A program made the position numbers and the translations under genes. Under the pieces are notes generated by a model. It saw nothing but the letters and a program-made list of their open reading frames with translations, searched no databases and was not told the origin of the DNA. A stretch of 47,305 nucleotides of DNA from RHKX01 sp964641695. GTDB taxonomy: Bacteria; Actinomycetota; Thermoleophilia; Solirubrobacterales; 70-9. How positions within the stretch are numbered: position 1 is the first letter of the stretch; every line of letters begins with the position of its first letter. Shown here piece by piece: positions 23,970-31,686 of this stretch. Location of the stretch: contig CAZXKG010000009.1 in assembly GCA_964641695.1 (NCBI GenBank), positions 1-47,305 on the forward strand. Reading direction: 5' to 3'.

Positions 23970-23986
23970 CTTGCTAGATTCGCAAG
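23970..23986. promoter_or_regulatory. Operator CTTGC-N7-GCAAG beside the -35 box
   Basis: CTTGC (23970-23974), TAGATTC, GCAAG (23982-23986). A further GCAAG half-site at 23961-23965 runs into the -35 box, so three half-sites alternate. The spacing is identical to the site at 21736-21752. Confidence 0.7.
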
Positions 23987-24010
23987 GGACTGCCAATGCG
24001 ACCACCTGAC

Positions 24011-24523
24011 TCAAGCAGGCAGATCACCGAGGTATCTACGCAGGTCCTTCATGAGAAGGATCAAGTGCAAAGGGTCGGTCGGGGATCGCTCGAAGCCGAA
24101 CCTGAGATAGAAGCCACTGGCGTCGTCATCGGCGGCGTGAACGACGAGAGCCCGCACGCCCACCTCTTCGGCGACCGACGCACAACGCAACATCGCGTCC
24201 TGCAGGAGCGAACGCCCGAGACCACTGCCCTGATGCCTTCGATCGACGGCAAGCCGAGCGAGAACCAAGACAGGCACGGGCCTATCGGTAGGTTGGCCCT
24301 TGATGGCGCGGGAGGTGGCGTCGGCGGCATCGACCTGGCCAACTGCGAGAGCGTAGTAGCCGACGACCCGCTCCTCAACGGTCGTTACGAACACGCGAAC
24401 CGACCCGCTCGCTTCCGCATGTCGCGAGTACCGGAGCAACCACGTCGAGAGGAGCTCGTTCCCGCAGTCGAACCCGTCCAGCCGGTGCTTCCCACGAAGC
24501 GCCTCCGGGCGCGAGTAGCCCAT
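24011..24523 (-). CDS. GNAT toxin, TacT-like
   Basis: 170 residues with a GNAT acetyltransferase fold: FDCGNELLSTWLLRYSRHAE near the start, VVGYYALAVGQV, the acetyl-CoA loop LARLAVDRRHQGSGLGRSLL (R-x-x-GxG variant) and ALVVHAADDDASGFYLRFGF at the end. This matches TacT/AtaT-type toxins, which acetylate aminoacyl-tRNA and stop translation. A DUF1778-like antitoxin gene ends 8 bp upstream on the same strand, the standard order. The pair is probably a type II toxin-antitoxin module. Confidence 0.88.
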   Translation of the reverse strand: MGYSRPEALRGKHRLDGFDCGNELLSTWLLRYSRHAEASGSVRVFVTTVEERVVGYYALAVGQVDAADATSRAIKGQPTDRPVPVLVLARLAVDRRHQGSGLGRSLLQDAMLRCASVAEEVGVRALVVHAADDDASGFYLRFGFERSPTDPLHLILLMKDLRRYLGDLPA

Positions 24524-24531
24524 TGCTGCCC

Positions 24532-24807
24532 TTACTCGAAGACGCTTGGCTTCGAGAAAAGCTCCCGAAGCCCCGCCGGGATCCGCGGTGGCCGTTCGAG
24601 CATCTCGTTGAACGCCTGCCAGCTCTCTTCGTCCAACTCAAACCGAGTTCTGTCCGCGAGGACCCGGTTAGCCTCGGCGACAGCAGCCTGCCTCACGAAG
24701 TCCGTGAAGCTCGAGTGGGCCGAGATCGACGCAGCGCGCACAAGCTCGTCGTCCGACTCCGCAACGCGCAGGTTCCAGCGCTGATCCCGGGGTGCCCTCG
24801 TAGCCAT
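24532..24807 (-). CDS. DUF1778 antitoxin, TacA-like
   Basis: 91 residues from ATG 24807. The N-terminal RWNLRVAESDDELVRAASIS and HSSFTDFVRQAAVAEANRVL form the ribbon-helix-helix DNA-binding part, and FELDEESWQAFNEMLERPPR with the following tail is the toxin-neutralising segment (W.AF...L..P). This is the classic DUF1778 layout. It binds and silences the GNAT toxin and should repress the operon. The start lies 7 nt after a -10-like TACAAT, so the mRNA is probably leaderless. An upstream in-frame start would extend it through the promoter and is rejected. Confidence 0.9.
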   Translation of the reverse strand: MATRAPRDQRWNLRVAESDDELVRAASISAHSSFTDFVRQAAVAEANRVLADRTRFELDEESWQAFNEMLERPPRIPAGLRELFSKPSVFE

Positions 24808-24814
24808 GGGGGCG

Positions 24815-24820
24815 ATTGTA
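24815..24820 (-). promoter_or_regulatory. -10 element of the TacAT operon
   Basis: TACAAT on the minus strand, 7 nt before ATG 24807. A near-palindrome GTCGTATGAC lies upstream. No clear -35 box is seen. Confidence 0.45.
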
Positions 24821-24944
24821 CAGACGTTGTCATACGACCCCGAGCGGTCTCCCACTACCGGCCAATCCGCGCGTGACGTCGGAACGGTCGACGTCGGAGT
24901 GTCCCCCTCCCGCGACCAGTCTGCTTCAGCCTAGAATGCCGACC

Positions 24945-25967
24945 ATGCCTGAGGGGGTCGAATGCACACCAACGGTCTGGGTCGTCCGAGCCGGGAAAGG
25001 TGGCCAGTTCGCTGAGGACTTCGAGCGCCTTGGTCTGGTCGCAATCGGCTTCAGAGAGGCGGGAGACCCAACGGGCCTGACCCGGGACCAGCTCTTCGCC
25101 CAAACGCGAGAAGCTGCCGGCAGCAAGGCGGGAAACATCGCAGGGCAGGTGGATCGCTTCTCCCGCGTCATGCGCGCCGGCGATCTGGTGGCCGTGCCCG
25201 ACGGCGGAACCAGGGAGCTGCTGTGCGGCAGGATCGTCGGCGAGTTCGAACACCGCCAAGAGGCTCCTGTTGCGCACTTCCGTAACGTCCGAAATGTCGA
25301 CTGGATAGCCCGTCGCGACCGCGATGATCTACCGGACCGGCTCCTGTTCACCCTGGGCTCGCTGCTCACGGTCTTCAAACCGAAACAGCAGGAAGCATTG
25401 AGCGAGTTCCTGGAGCATGGCAAGGTACCTTCGCCGCAAGCAGACGCGGCAGACGCCGAGGCTGACGCCCCCGAGACCGCGGGCGAGCTCGAATCCAGCA
25501 ACTTGGAGCTCGTCGCGAAGCGGATCTCCGCGATCGGGCCCTATGAGATGCAGGATCTGACAGCTGGGATCCTGCAAGCACTCGGTTACTCGACCGACAC
25601 CGCGCCTCCCGGGGCCGATGGCGGAGTTGACATCCACGCCTGCAAAGACGCGCTGTTCCTGCAGCCCCCCGTGGTCAAGGTCCAAGTGAAGGCGCGGCCC
25701 GAGAGCAAGACAGGCCCAGACGAGATCCGGCAGCTGAATGGCCTCCTGGAGCGCGGCGTCGAGCGCGGCATCTTCGTATCGACCGGTGGATTCACCGCAC
25801 CGGCGACAAGGGAGGCGGCCAGCATGCAGATCCAGCTCTGGGACCTCGATCGCGTCGCACAACTCTTCGTAGAGAGCTTCGAGAAGCTCCCTGATGATGT
25901 CGCCGCCTTTGTTCCGCTACGGCGGATCTGGGTGCTCGACAGTGACGCTGGCGAGTCGCATCCCTAA
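24945..25967 (+). CDS. Mrr-type restriction endonuclease
   Basis: 340 residues from ATG 24945 (ATG 24936 is in frame, but TAGAAT at 24932-24937 looks like a -10 box, favouring 24945). The N-terminal half (TVWVVRAGKGGQFAEDFERL, then LVAVPDGGTRELLCGRIVGE) resembles the PUA/EVE-like modules found in front of restriction domains. The C-terminal half is an Mrr_cat PD-(D/E)XK nuclease: LTAGILQALGYSTDTAPPGA, then DGGVDIHAC with catalytic Asp, VKVQVKARP with the QxK motif, and RGIFVSTGGFTAPATREA. It probably cuts modified foreign DNA (type IV restriction). No methyltransferase is nearby. It is next to a toxin-antitoxin pair, as in defence islands. Confidence 0.85.
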   Translation: MPEGVECTPTVWVVRAGKGGQFAEDFERLGLVAIGFREAGDPTGLTRDQLFAQTREAAGSKAGNIAGQVDRFSRVMRAGDLVAVPDGGTRELLCGRIVGEFEHRQEAPVAHFRNVRNVDWIARRDRDDLPDRLLFTLGSLLTVFKPKQQEALSEFLEHGKVPSPQADAADAEADAPETAGELESSNLELVAKRISAIGPYEMQDLTAGILQALGYSTDTAPPGADGGVDIHACKDALFLQPPVVKVQVKARPESKTGPDEIRQLNGLLERGVERGIFVSTGGFTAPATREAASMQIQLWDLDRVAQLFVESFEKLPDDVAAFVPLRRIWVLDSDAGESHP

Positions 25968-26155
25968 ATTCCTATCTCGTCGAGAAGGTCCCAGCGCTAA
26001 TCCTCGAACCGACAAAGCCGCCGGCCACACACCACAGCACCCTCCCCGTATGCCAACCGTTGGCGCCCACGCGTAAAGCCATCCGCTTACCACGCGATGC
26101 GCGAGGTCTTGTGCGGCGCCCTGACGCCGATTCACCTTGAAGCGACCGGTGGAAG
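25968..26155. other. Spacer, no gene seen
   Basis: Lower-GC, stop-rich DNA between the Mrr gene and the helicase remnant. A short open stretch (26099-26160, MREVLCGALTPIHLEATGGR) might be part of the decayed helicase gene but is not recognisable. Confidence 0.4.
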
Positions 26156-26449
26156 GCGGTGACCGGGCTGCGCGAGGAGTTCCAATGGGCACCGACCGAT
26201 GCAACGACGATCGTTTCAGAGCGCGAGCGATCTCGCTGGTGGACCTTCGCGGGAACACTGTGGCGAAACTCGAATGGCGCCTCGGCGAGCTGGCCGAGAC
26301 CAGCAGCGGCGCCGACGAGTTCTCGATCTCCGTGCGCCCCGAGATGACGGAAGATGACCTCCGTGAAGCGCTGGAATCCGGGACAACCCCGGCGGGCTAG
26401 CCAGGACGTGCTCGAAGGCCTCAAGCTTCGCGAGCGCCTATGCGGCTAA
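26156..26449 (+). pseudogene. Frameshifted C-terminal remnant of a DEAD/DEAH helicase
   Basis: Three short segments in order resemble the C-terminus of large actinobacterial Lhr-like DEAD/DEAH helicases. Frame 2: VTGLREEFQWAPTDATTIVS, then RSRWWTFAG (26156-26260). Frame 1: GNTVAKLEWRLGELAETSSG, then FSISVRPEMTEDDLREALES (about 26251-26385). Frame 2 again: VLEGLKLRERLCG and a TAA (26408-26449), like the EGLKFS..LP end of these proteins. Two indels are needed to join them, and the ATPase core is missing. The RWWTFAG and EGLK motifs are recalled from the family, not searched. Confidence 0.55.
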
Positions 26450-26543
26450 CAACGCGTTCGCTGTCTCCAGGTGAGCACCTTGATCGTTCGCATATGCGAG
26501 GAACTGAAACGCCGCCTCGGCGAGATCCTTGACGTCCCCTCGG

Positions 26544-27353
26544 TCACCCACCTCGCTGCTCCGGCCTGGCGGGGGCGATGATCGTTGGCTGCGGCCCGTC
26601 CGCTTCGCCGGCACCGAGAACCTGGCAACGCCCGAAACCATGGACACTCCAGAGCGCTGCGGTCCAAGCGCAGATCGCCGCGTCCAACAGATCCTCGCGT
26701 TGCTTGTGCTCAGCCTCTGGGGAAGGAGACGGCTCGTCGACAAGAGCCGCGGCCACCCGATGGGATCGCAGGTCGATAGGCGGATCGGCCTCGACTAGAC
26801 CAACGACCCGCCGGATCAGCTCATCGCACACAGCGGCGCGACTCGCACGGCGCTCAGAGACGGGTAGGTTACGGTCCAACTTCTTGTACGGCGGTCGCAC
26901 TTCGTCGTACCCAAACTCCTCGGCCCCAACAATGGTCGTGTATGGATAGCACTCACTGAAGTGCCGACCTCCCGTGGGGGGGCCGTCAGTGCCATCGTCG
27001 TATGCCCAGCCTCGGCGCTCGAGCTCCTCCCTTAAGCGAACGCCAGCCTGTCTCGGCGATCGCAAGTTGGACGAGTGCGCCGCCACGCTCCAGCGGCCGT
27101 ATCGCCGACTGACCTCTCGTTCACACGACCGCTGACCGCTCTCATTCGTCACCAGAAGCGGAGCATCAATGAGAACGAGCGCCGGATCCTTGCCGGCGAG
27201 CTCATCGAGCCAATCAGCAACGCAGGTTACGCCCGCCCGCCAACCGGCGTCTTCAATAGAGCCGTCTCTACGGAGTGCGACAACCCCGGAGAGGTTGGCT
27301 TCCTTCGCCTCGGTCCCCTCGTCCCATGCTAAGTCAACCCCCAGGAAGATCAT
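26544..27353 (-). CDS. DUF429 family protein
   Basis: 269 residues with an RNase H-like DUF429 pattern: FLGVDLAWDEG at the start (Asp on the first strand), ALVLIDAPLLVTNESGQRSC, then CEREVSRRYG, SNLRSPRQAGVRLREELERR, and CYPYTTIVG, with a late DAAICAWTAAL. The first-strand Asp, IDAPL and DAAICA carry acidic residues where a nuclease active site would be. The biochemical role of the family is not settled. TAGCCT, a -10-like hexamer, ends 7 nt before ATG 27353. It sits in the same accessory stretch as the Mrr gene and helicase remnant. Confidence 0.8.
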   Translation of the reverse strand: MIFLGVDLAWDEGTEAKEANLSGVVALRRDGSIEDAGWRAGVTCVADWLDELAGKDPALVLIDAPLLVTNESGQRSCEREVSRRYGRWSVAAHSSNLRSPRQAGVRLREELERRGWAYDDGTDGPPTGGRHFSECYPYTTIVGAEEFGYDEVRPPYKKLDRNLPVSERRASRAAVCDELIRRVVGLVEADPPIDLRSHRVAAALVDEPSPSPEAEHKQREDLLDAAICAWTAALWSVHGFGRCQVLGAGEADGPQPTIIAPARPEQRGG

Positions 27354-27664
27354 TCCGCAGAGGCTAGCGCTGACGACTCCAGATGATCCGCCACTTCTGG
27401 CTCACCGATGCCGACGGCAGGTCAACGAGGGACGTCCTCGGCTCACCGCGGCGCCCCAGGATCCCCTATCACCCACCAGCGCCCTAGGAGGAAGCGATCG
27501 TCAAACCGAGACACACTTAAACAAGGGCCTTGTACCACGTACTTCTTCAGATGCTCACCTAGAACCCCATAAGGGCGACATGGCCGATCGCGAAGAAGCG
27601 TGGACGGTATTCGTAGGAGAGCCTTCGAGTTCGGGATCGAAGATCTACCTGAGCGCTTCTAGAC
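27354..27664. other. Spacer without a recognised gene
   Basis: 311 bp between the DUF429 start and the FG-GAP protein's stop. It holds the probable DUF429 promoter and two short open stretches (ATG 27384, 34 codons; ATG 27580 running into the next gene's antisense), neither with a recognisable product. GC is lower than the rest of the window. Confidence 0.5.
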
Positions 27665-29170
27665 CTACTCGCAGCGCCGCAGACGATTCCGTCCCGCTCC
27701 CCCGCGGCAAGCATCCTTGCCAGCCCCACCATGGAGACGATCGCGCCCGGCATGGCCTCGCAGGTCGTCAGCGTGCCGTCCGCCCCGCAGGACGTCATTC
27801 CCCTTCCCGCCCTTGAGCAGGTCTCGGCCCACACCGCCGCAGGCGATGTCGTTGCCGGCCCCGGCCTTGATCTTGTCGTTACCGGCCTTGCCGACGATCA
27901 CGTCGGCCCTCTTGGTGCCGGTCAGCCGGTCAGGGCCGCTGGTGCCGACGATCGTTGCCGGCTTGCCCATGCAGGTGGCCGTGTCGTTGATCAGGACCGA
28001 GATGTTGTTGGAGCCGAAGTTGGCCGTGAAGAGGTCGGGCAGCGCTGCGGGGCCGCGGAGACGGCCTGAGGCGATCGAGACCGGGCCGTTGCCCACCTCG
28101 AACTTGTTGGCGCCGAACGAGGTGAAGGTGCCGTCGCCCTTGCCGAGCAGGACGGAGACCAGGTTCTTGCCTGTGCTGCCGCCGCTCGTCGCCTCGGTTG
28201 CCAGCGCTAGGTCCGGGTGGCCGTCACCATTGAAGTCGTCCACGGCTATCGACTGCGGGGCGGCGAGGCTGGTGATCTCCTGCGGCGCCTTGAAGCTCCC
28301 GTTGCCGTTGCCGAGCGCGATCGCTACCTCCGAGTTGCCTCCGCTGGGCACGGCGAGGTCGAGCGCCTCGTCACCGTTGAAGTCCCCTACGCCGACGCCC
28401 GTCGGCTGGCTGCCGACCGACACCGTGGTCGGGGTGCCGAGGCCGCCCTCGCCATTACCGAGCAGAACCGCCACCGCCGCCGAGCTCTGCAGCGCCACGG
28501 CGACGTCGGCGTGGCCGTCGCCGTTGAAGTCGCCGATGCCCACCTCGCCAGGTCCCGACCCGGCCGAGCCAAGCGCGACGGGCATCGCGGCGCCGAACGC
28601 TCCCGAGCCGTTGTTGATCAGCACCGAGAGGTTGTCGGAGGCCTCGTTGGCGACGACGAGATCATCCGCCCCGTCGCCGTTCAGATCAGGCGTGGCGACG
28701 CCGGCGGGCTTCTCGCCAACCGCGTAGGCAGGCGGCGAGAAGCCGAACGGATTCCCCTGCACGGTCACGGTGTTGGTGGCCGGGTTCGCGATCACGAGGC
28801 CGGCGCCTCCCGAGCCCGGGCTCTTGAAGTCGCCCGCGGCGATGTCGGCGTTGGCCGAGGTGTTCGGCTGCCCCGCCCCGCTTGGATACAGCGCCGGCGG
28901 CCCGAGCGTCCCGTTCGAGGCCGTGTTGAAGACCGTCATGTAATACGTCTGCCCCGGCTTGGCGTAGCTCGACGAGACGGCGACGCTGTCGTTCTGCAGC
29001 ACGTCGAGGAAGTTGGCGCTGACGATCCCTGAGGGGTTGAAGGTGCCCGTCGCCACGTTGTCGGCCGGGGCGAAGCTGACGCTCTGCGCGGCGGCAGGGA
29101 CCGCGGCGGTGAGGGCGGCAGTCAGGCAGAGACATGTGGTCCAGGCGAATCTGCCGCGGAGGTTCTGCAT
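27665..29170 (-). CDS. Secreted FG-GAP/VCBS protein with RTX-type calcium repeats
   Basis: 501 residues from ATG 29170 (a TTG at 29182 would add 4). A signal peptide (WTTCLCLTAALTAAVPAAAQ) precedes about six FG-GAP/VCBS repeats at residues 60-385, each with a calcium loop such as DLNGDGADDLVVAN, DFNGDGHADVAVAL and DFNGDGHPDLALAT, predicting a beta-propeller. The C-terminal 100 residues are RTX/hemolysin-type nonapeptides: GTSGPDRLTGTKRADVIVGK, AGNDKIKAGAGNDIACGG, GGKGNDVLRGG. Cys residues at the end (DACRGGAGRNRLRRCE) may lock the fold. It is an extracellular calcium-binding protein, perhaps an adhesin; no enzyme motif is seen. Expression context is unknown. Confidence 0.9.
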   Translation of the reverse strand: MQNLRGRFAWTTCLCLTAALTAAVPAAAQSVSFAPADNVATGTFNPSGIVSANFLDVLQNDSVAVSSSYAKPGQTYYMTVFNTASNGTLGPPALYPSGAGQPNTSANADIAAGDFKSPGSGGAGLVIANPATNTVTVQGNPFGFSPPAYAVGEKPAGVATPDLNGDGADDLVVANEASDNLSVLINNGSGAFGAAMPVALGSAGSGPGEVGIGDFNGDGHADVAVALQSSAAVAVLLGNGEGGLGTPTTVSVGSQPTGVGVGDFNGDEALDLAVPSGGNSEVAIALGNGNGSFKAPQEITSLAAPQSIAVDDFNGDGHPDLALATEATSGGSTGKNLVSVLLGKGDGTFTSFGANKFEVGNGPVSIASGRLRGPAALPDLFTANFGSNNISVLINDTATCMGKPATIVGTSGPDRLTGTKRADVIVGKAGNDKIKAGAGNDIACGGVGRDLLKGGKGNDVLRGGRHADDLRGHAGRDRLHGGAGKDACRGGAGRNRLRRCE

Positions 29171-29220
29171 CGGCGCTGACAATACTCCCGGCCGGAGGCC
29201 GGCTCCGACTCCCGCAGCGC

Positions 29221-29718
29221 TCAGCCGCCCTCGCCCGGCCGCAGGTGCTCGACCTCCACCCCGTAGCGCTCGGCCAGGCGATCTGCGATCAGACTGCGGT
29301 GACAGGCTCGGGGCTCGGCTTCGACGCAGAACAGGGCCGGGATCGATGAGGCCGAGAGGTCCTCGAAGACTGATTCGAGGTCGACCTTCGCCAAGACCTC
29401 CTCGAGATACGCCGTCCTGAACGCCTCGCCGATCTCCGTGCGGGTTCTCTGCCCCACCCCCGCTTCGGCGTCCGCCTCGTACTGCCGCTCCCGCATCTCA
29501 GTCGTCGGCGCCAGCTCGGGTAGATGCCGGTAGCCGATCCCGTGCTTCTCCAAGCCGTCCTGAAGCCGCTTGGAGTTCGCCCAGGCGTACTTCGCCCCGC
29601 GCACGCCCCGACGCTGCCTCACATCCAGCAGGACGTCCACCCCGGCCTTCCGCAGCGCCTCGAAGAAGGCCTCGGCGCTGAACCCGTAGACGCCGATCGT
29701 GACCGCGCGGCGGACCAT
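29221..29718 (-). CDS. DUF488 family protein
   Basis: 165 residues with the DUF488 signature: TIGVYGFSAEAFFEALRKAG, VLLDVRQRRGVRGAKYAWAN, then IGYRHLPELAPT and the C-terminal FCVEAEPRACHRSLIADRLA, where CHR is the hallmark motif. Function is not known; the fold is DNA-processing-like in some family members. It lies 50 bp upstream of the FG-GAP gene (same strand) and 65 bp downstream of the MIP18-like gene. No ribosome site stands out. Confidence 0.9.
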   Translation of the reverse strand: MVRRAVTIGVYGFSAEAFFEALRKAGVDVLLDVRQRRGVRGAKYAWANSKRLQDGLEKHGIGYRHLPELAPTTEMRERQYEADAEAGVGQRTRTEIGEAFRTAYLEEVLAKVDLESVFEDLSASSIPALFCVEAEPRACHRSLIADRLAERYGVEVEHLRPGEGG

Positions 29719-29783
29719 CGGCTCAGGCTGCGCTCGCGGCGCCCTCGGTCCTCATCGCTGGACCGGGACGTCGGCGTCCCCGC

Positions 29784-30098
29784 TCAGAACCCGAGCGCGA
29801 ACTTGGCCTCCTCGGACATCATCTCCGGGGACCAGGGCGGGTCGAAGATCATCTTCGGAAAGACGTTCTTGACGCCGTCGAGGTCACCGACGAACTCCTT
29901 CATCTGCTCGGAGACCTGGGGGCCGATCGGGCAGGCGGGAGTGGTCAGGGTGAAGGTGACGTAGACGTCGCCCTCGCCCTCGATGTCGACGTCGTAAACG
30001 AGTCCGAGGGAGACGAAGTCGAGGCCGAGCTCGGGGTCGATGACCTCCTCGAGCGCCTCGTAGACCACGTCCTCGGTGAGGGTCGCTGTTTCAGCCAT
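29784..30098 (-). CDS. MIP18/DUF59 (SufT-like) Fe-S maturation factor
   Basis: 104 residues: a MIP18/DUF59 fold with VYEALEEVIDPELGLDFVSL, then GLVYDVDIEGEGDVYVTFTL, TTPACPIGPQVSEQMKEFVG and FDPPWSPEMMSEEAKFALGF at the end. These small proteins help mature Fe-S proteins. The conserved Cys in TTPACP and the DPPW motif are present. In many actinobacteria it sits at the end of the suf operon; here it is 28 kb away from sufB-sufD. TACGGT, a -10-like hexamer, ends 6 nt before the ATG, so the mRNA may be leaderless. Confidence 0.92.
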   Translation of the reverse strand: MAETATLTEDVVYEALEEVIDPELGLDFVSLGLVYDVDIEGEGDVYVTFTLTTPACPIGPQVSEQMKEFVGDLDGVKNVFPKMIFDPPWSPEMMSEEAKFALGF

Positions 30099-30138
30099 GG
30101 ATCAACCGTAGCGGACCGCGGTTCCCGAGCCAACGCGC

Positions 30139-30172
30139 GGAACTTCTGCCGGGCCAGGGCCGGCTCATGTTC
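30139..30172. repeat. Hairpin repeat, family GAAC..CCGG/CCGG..GTTC, copy 1
   Basis: GGAACTTCTGCCGG and CCGGCTCATGTTC around a short loop, with the arms partly mismatched. Same family as 30194-30239, 43817-43849 and 43877-43909. It lies in the divergent gap before fxsA. Confidence 0.75.
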
Positions 30173-30193
30173 GGTGCGAGACTCGGAGCGAAT

Positions 30194-30239
30194 CGCGAGG
30201 AACTTCAGCCGGGGCCAGGGCCGGCTCAGGCTCCTCGCG
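30194..30239. repeat. Hairpin repeat, same family, copy 2
   Basis: CGCGAGGAACTTCAGCCGG and CCGGCTCAGGCTCCTCGCG form a long stem (CGCGAGGA/TCCTCGCG outside, CCGG/CCGG inside) with a GGCCAGGG loop. It is followed by the fxsA start region. Confidence 0.8.
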
Positions 30240-30281
30240 TAAGCCCTATGGCCGGTGCAACGGGTCATCTACTCTGAAGCG

Positions 30282-30866
30282 GTGCCGATCGTCCTGATCC
30301 TGCTCTTCCTGCTGCTCCCGATCGCGGAGCTCTACGTGATCATCCAGGTCGCGGGCGCGATCGGGATCTGGCTCACGCTCGGCCTGCTGGTGCTCGACGG
30401 GATCCTCGGCGCGACCCTCGCCCGGACCCAGGGCCAGACCGCCTGGCGGAAGTTCAACGACTCGGTCTCGAGCGGGAAGATCCCCGCGAAGGAGACCTTC
30501 GACGGGGTTGCGATCGTCTTCGGCGGCGCGCTCCTGCTCAGCCCCGGCTTCATCACCGACATCTTCGGCTTCATCCTGCTGATCCCGCCGTCGCGGGCGG
30601 CGGTCCGGCGGCTGATGATCGCCGGCGCCAAGCGCTTCACCCCCGCGCGCTCGTTCTTCTTCGTCTACGACCGCTGGCCGGGCAGGGGTCCCGGCGGCCC
30701 CGCCGATCCTCGCCGTCCCGGCGGCACCGCCGGACCGGGTGCCGGCCCCCCGTACGACAACGGCGCCGGCGGCTCCCCTCCCCCGGCCAACCGCGGCTAC
30801 GACATCGACGGCGACGCCCGCGAGATCGCCGACGACCCACGCGAGCTGAAGCCCGGCGAGGGCTGA
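30282..30866 (+). CDS. fxsA: FxsA family membrane protein
   Basis: 194 residues from GTG 30282. Three to four hydrophobic helices with the FxsA core: LLPIAELYVIIQVAGAIGIW, LGLLVLDGILGATLARTQGQ, ALLLSPGFITDIFGFILLIP. FxsA is an inner-membrane protein that in E. coli relieves F-plasmid exclusion of phage T7; its normal role is unclear. The tail is Gly/Pro-rich. TACTCT (30270-30275) ends 6 nt before the GTG, which supports this start over the in-frame GTG at 30255. Confidence 0.88.
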   Translation: MPIVLILLFLLLPIAELYVIIQVAGAIGIWLTLGLLVLDGILGATLARTQGQTAWRKFNDSVSSGKIPAKETFDGVAIVFGGALLLSPGFITDIFGFILLIPPSRAAVRRLMIAGAKRFTPARSFFFVYDRWPGRGPGGPADPRRPGGTAGPGAGPPYDNGAGGSPPPANRGYDIDGDAREIADDPRELKPGEG

Positions 30867-30904
30867 GCGGCTGCCCGCCGCGCCCCTCCGTTTAGCCTCT
30901 CCCC

Positions 30905-31603
30905 GTGCGGATCTACTCGTTCATCACCGGCGAAGGCGGCTACTGCTCGCTCGCGGTGCCCGAGGCCGGCCAGACGCGCGCGATCCTCACCGCCGGAGAG
31001 GGCGCCGTCACCGCCACCGGCTCCTCCCCCGCCGAGGAGGGCCGCGCCGTCCTCGCGACCGACGCCGAAGGGATCGAGATCGAGATCTCCTGGAGCCCCG
31101 CGGGTCCGTTCATCCAGTTCGACATGGGCGTCTCGCGGATCGGCGTCAACCCGATCGCGGTCAGCGGCCGCTCCGGGGAGCAGACGCTCGCCGGGCCCGG
31201 GGTCGCGTGGGCCCTCCCGGCCGATGGCTTCTCCGCCATCCGCACCGTCTGGGCGGTCGACGCCGCGAGCTCACTCCTCGTGCTCGTCGCCCTCCGCCCC
31301 ACCGACGCCCGCGAGCACGGCGAGGAGATCGTCGGCGCCGGCCGCCTCACCCCCGAGCAGCCGCCCATCGACTTCACCCAGCCGTTGATCTCCACCCACT
31401 ACGACGCCGCCGGCCTCCACGAGCGCGCCAACCTGGAGCTCTGGGGCGAGGACGAGGAGACGATCGCGCTCGAGCGGGGCTCCGGTAGGCGAACCTCGGG
31501 CGGCGCCGCCTCGATCGACGGCAGCCATCTGGCCGTAGCCCGCTTCTCCTGGGCCTTCGACGGCAAGCCCGCCGTCGGCGGCTACGAGATCCTCTCTCCC
31601 TGA
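30905..31603 (+). CDS. Conserved protein of unknown function
   Basis: 232 residues without signal peptide or membrane helix. It looks like a beta-rich soluble protein (RIYSFITGEGGYCSLAVPEA, IEIEISWSPAGPFIQFDMGV, then HYDAAGLHERANLELWGEDE, ending AVGGYEILSP). No domain is recognised; the N-terminal RIYSFITGEGG and late LELWGEDEE could help a search. TAGCCT (30893-30898) ends 6 nt before GTG 30905, so it is probably read from its own leaderless mRNA 38 bp after fxsA. Confidence 0.65.
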   Translation: MRIYSFITGEGGYCSLAVPEAGQTRAILTAGEGAVTATGSSPAEEGRAVLATDAEGIEIEISWSPAGPFIQFDMGVSRIGVNPIAVSGRSGEQTLAGPGVAWALPADGFSAIRTVWAVDAASSLLVLVALRPTDAREHGEEIVGAGRLTPEQPPIDFTQPLISTHYDAAGLHERANLELWGEDEETIALERGSGRRTSGGAASIDGSHLAVARFSWAFDGKPAVGGYEILSP

Positions 31604-31686
31604 GGCCGCACTCACGCGCTCGGCGAGAGGCCGTCTGCCAGGAGGCGGACGCCGCACCGCCCCCCGGTCGGGCAGAATGCGCCGCC

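Noticed and set aside
27580..27816. Small plus-strand ORF after the DUF429 gene
   Set aside because: Most of it is antisense to the FG-GAP/RTX gene and no domain is recognisable in the first 28 codons.
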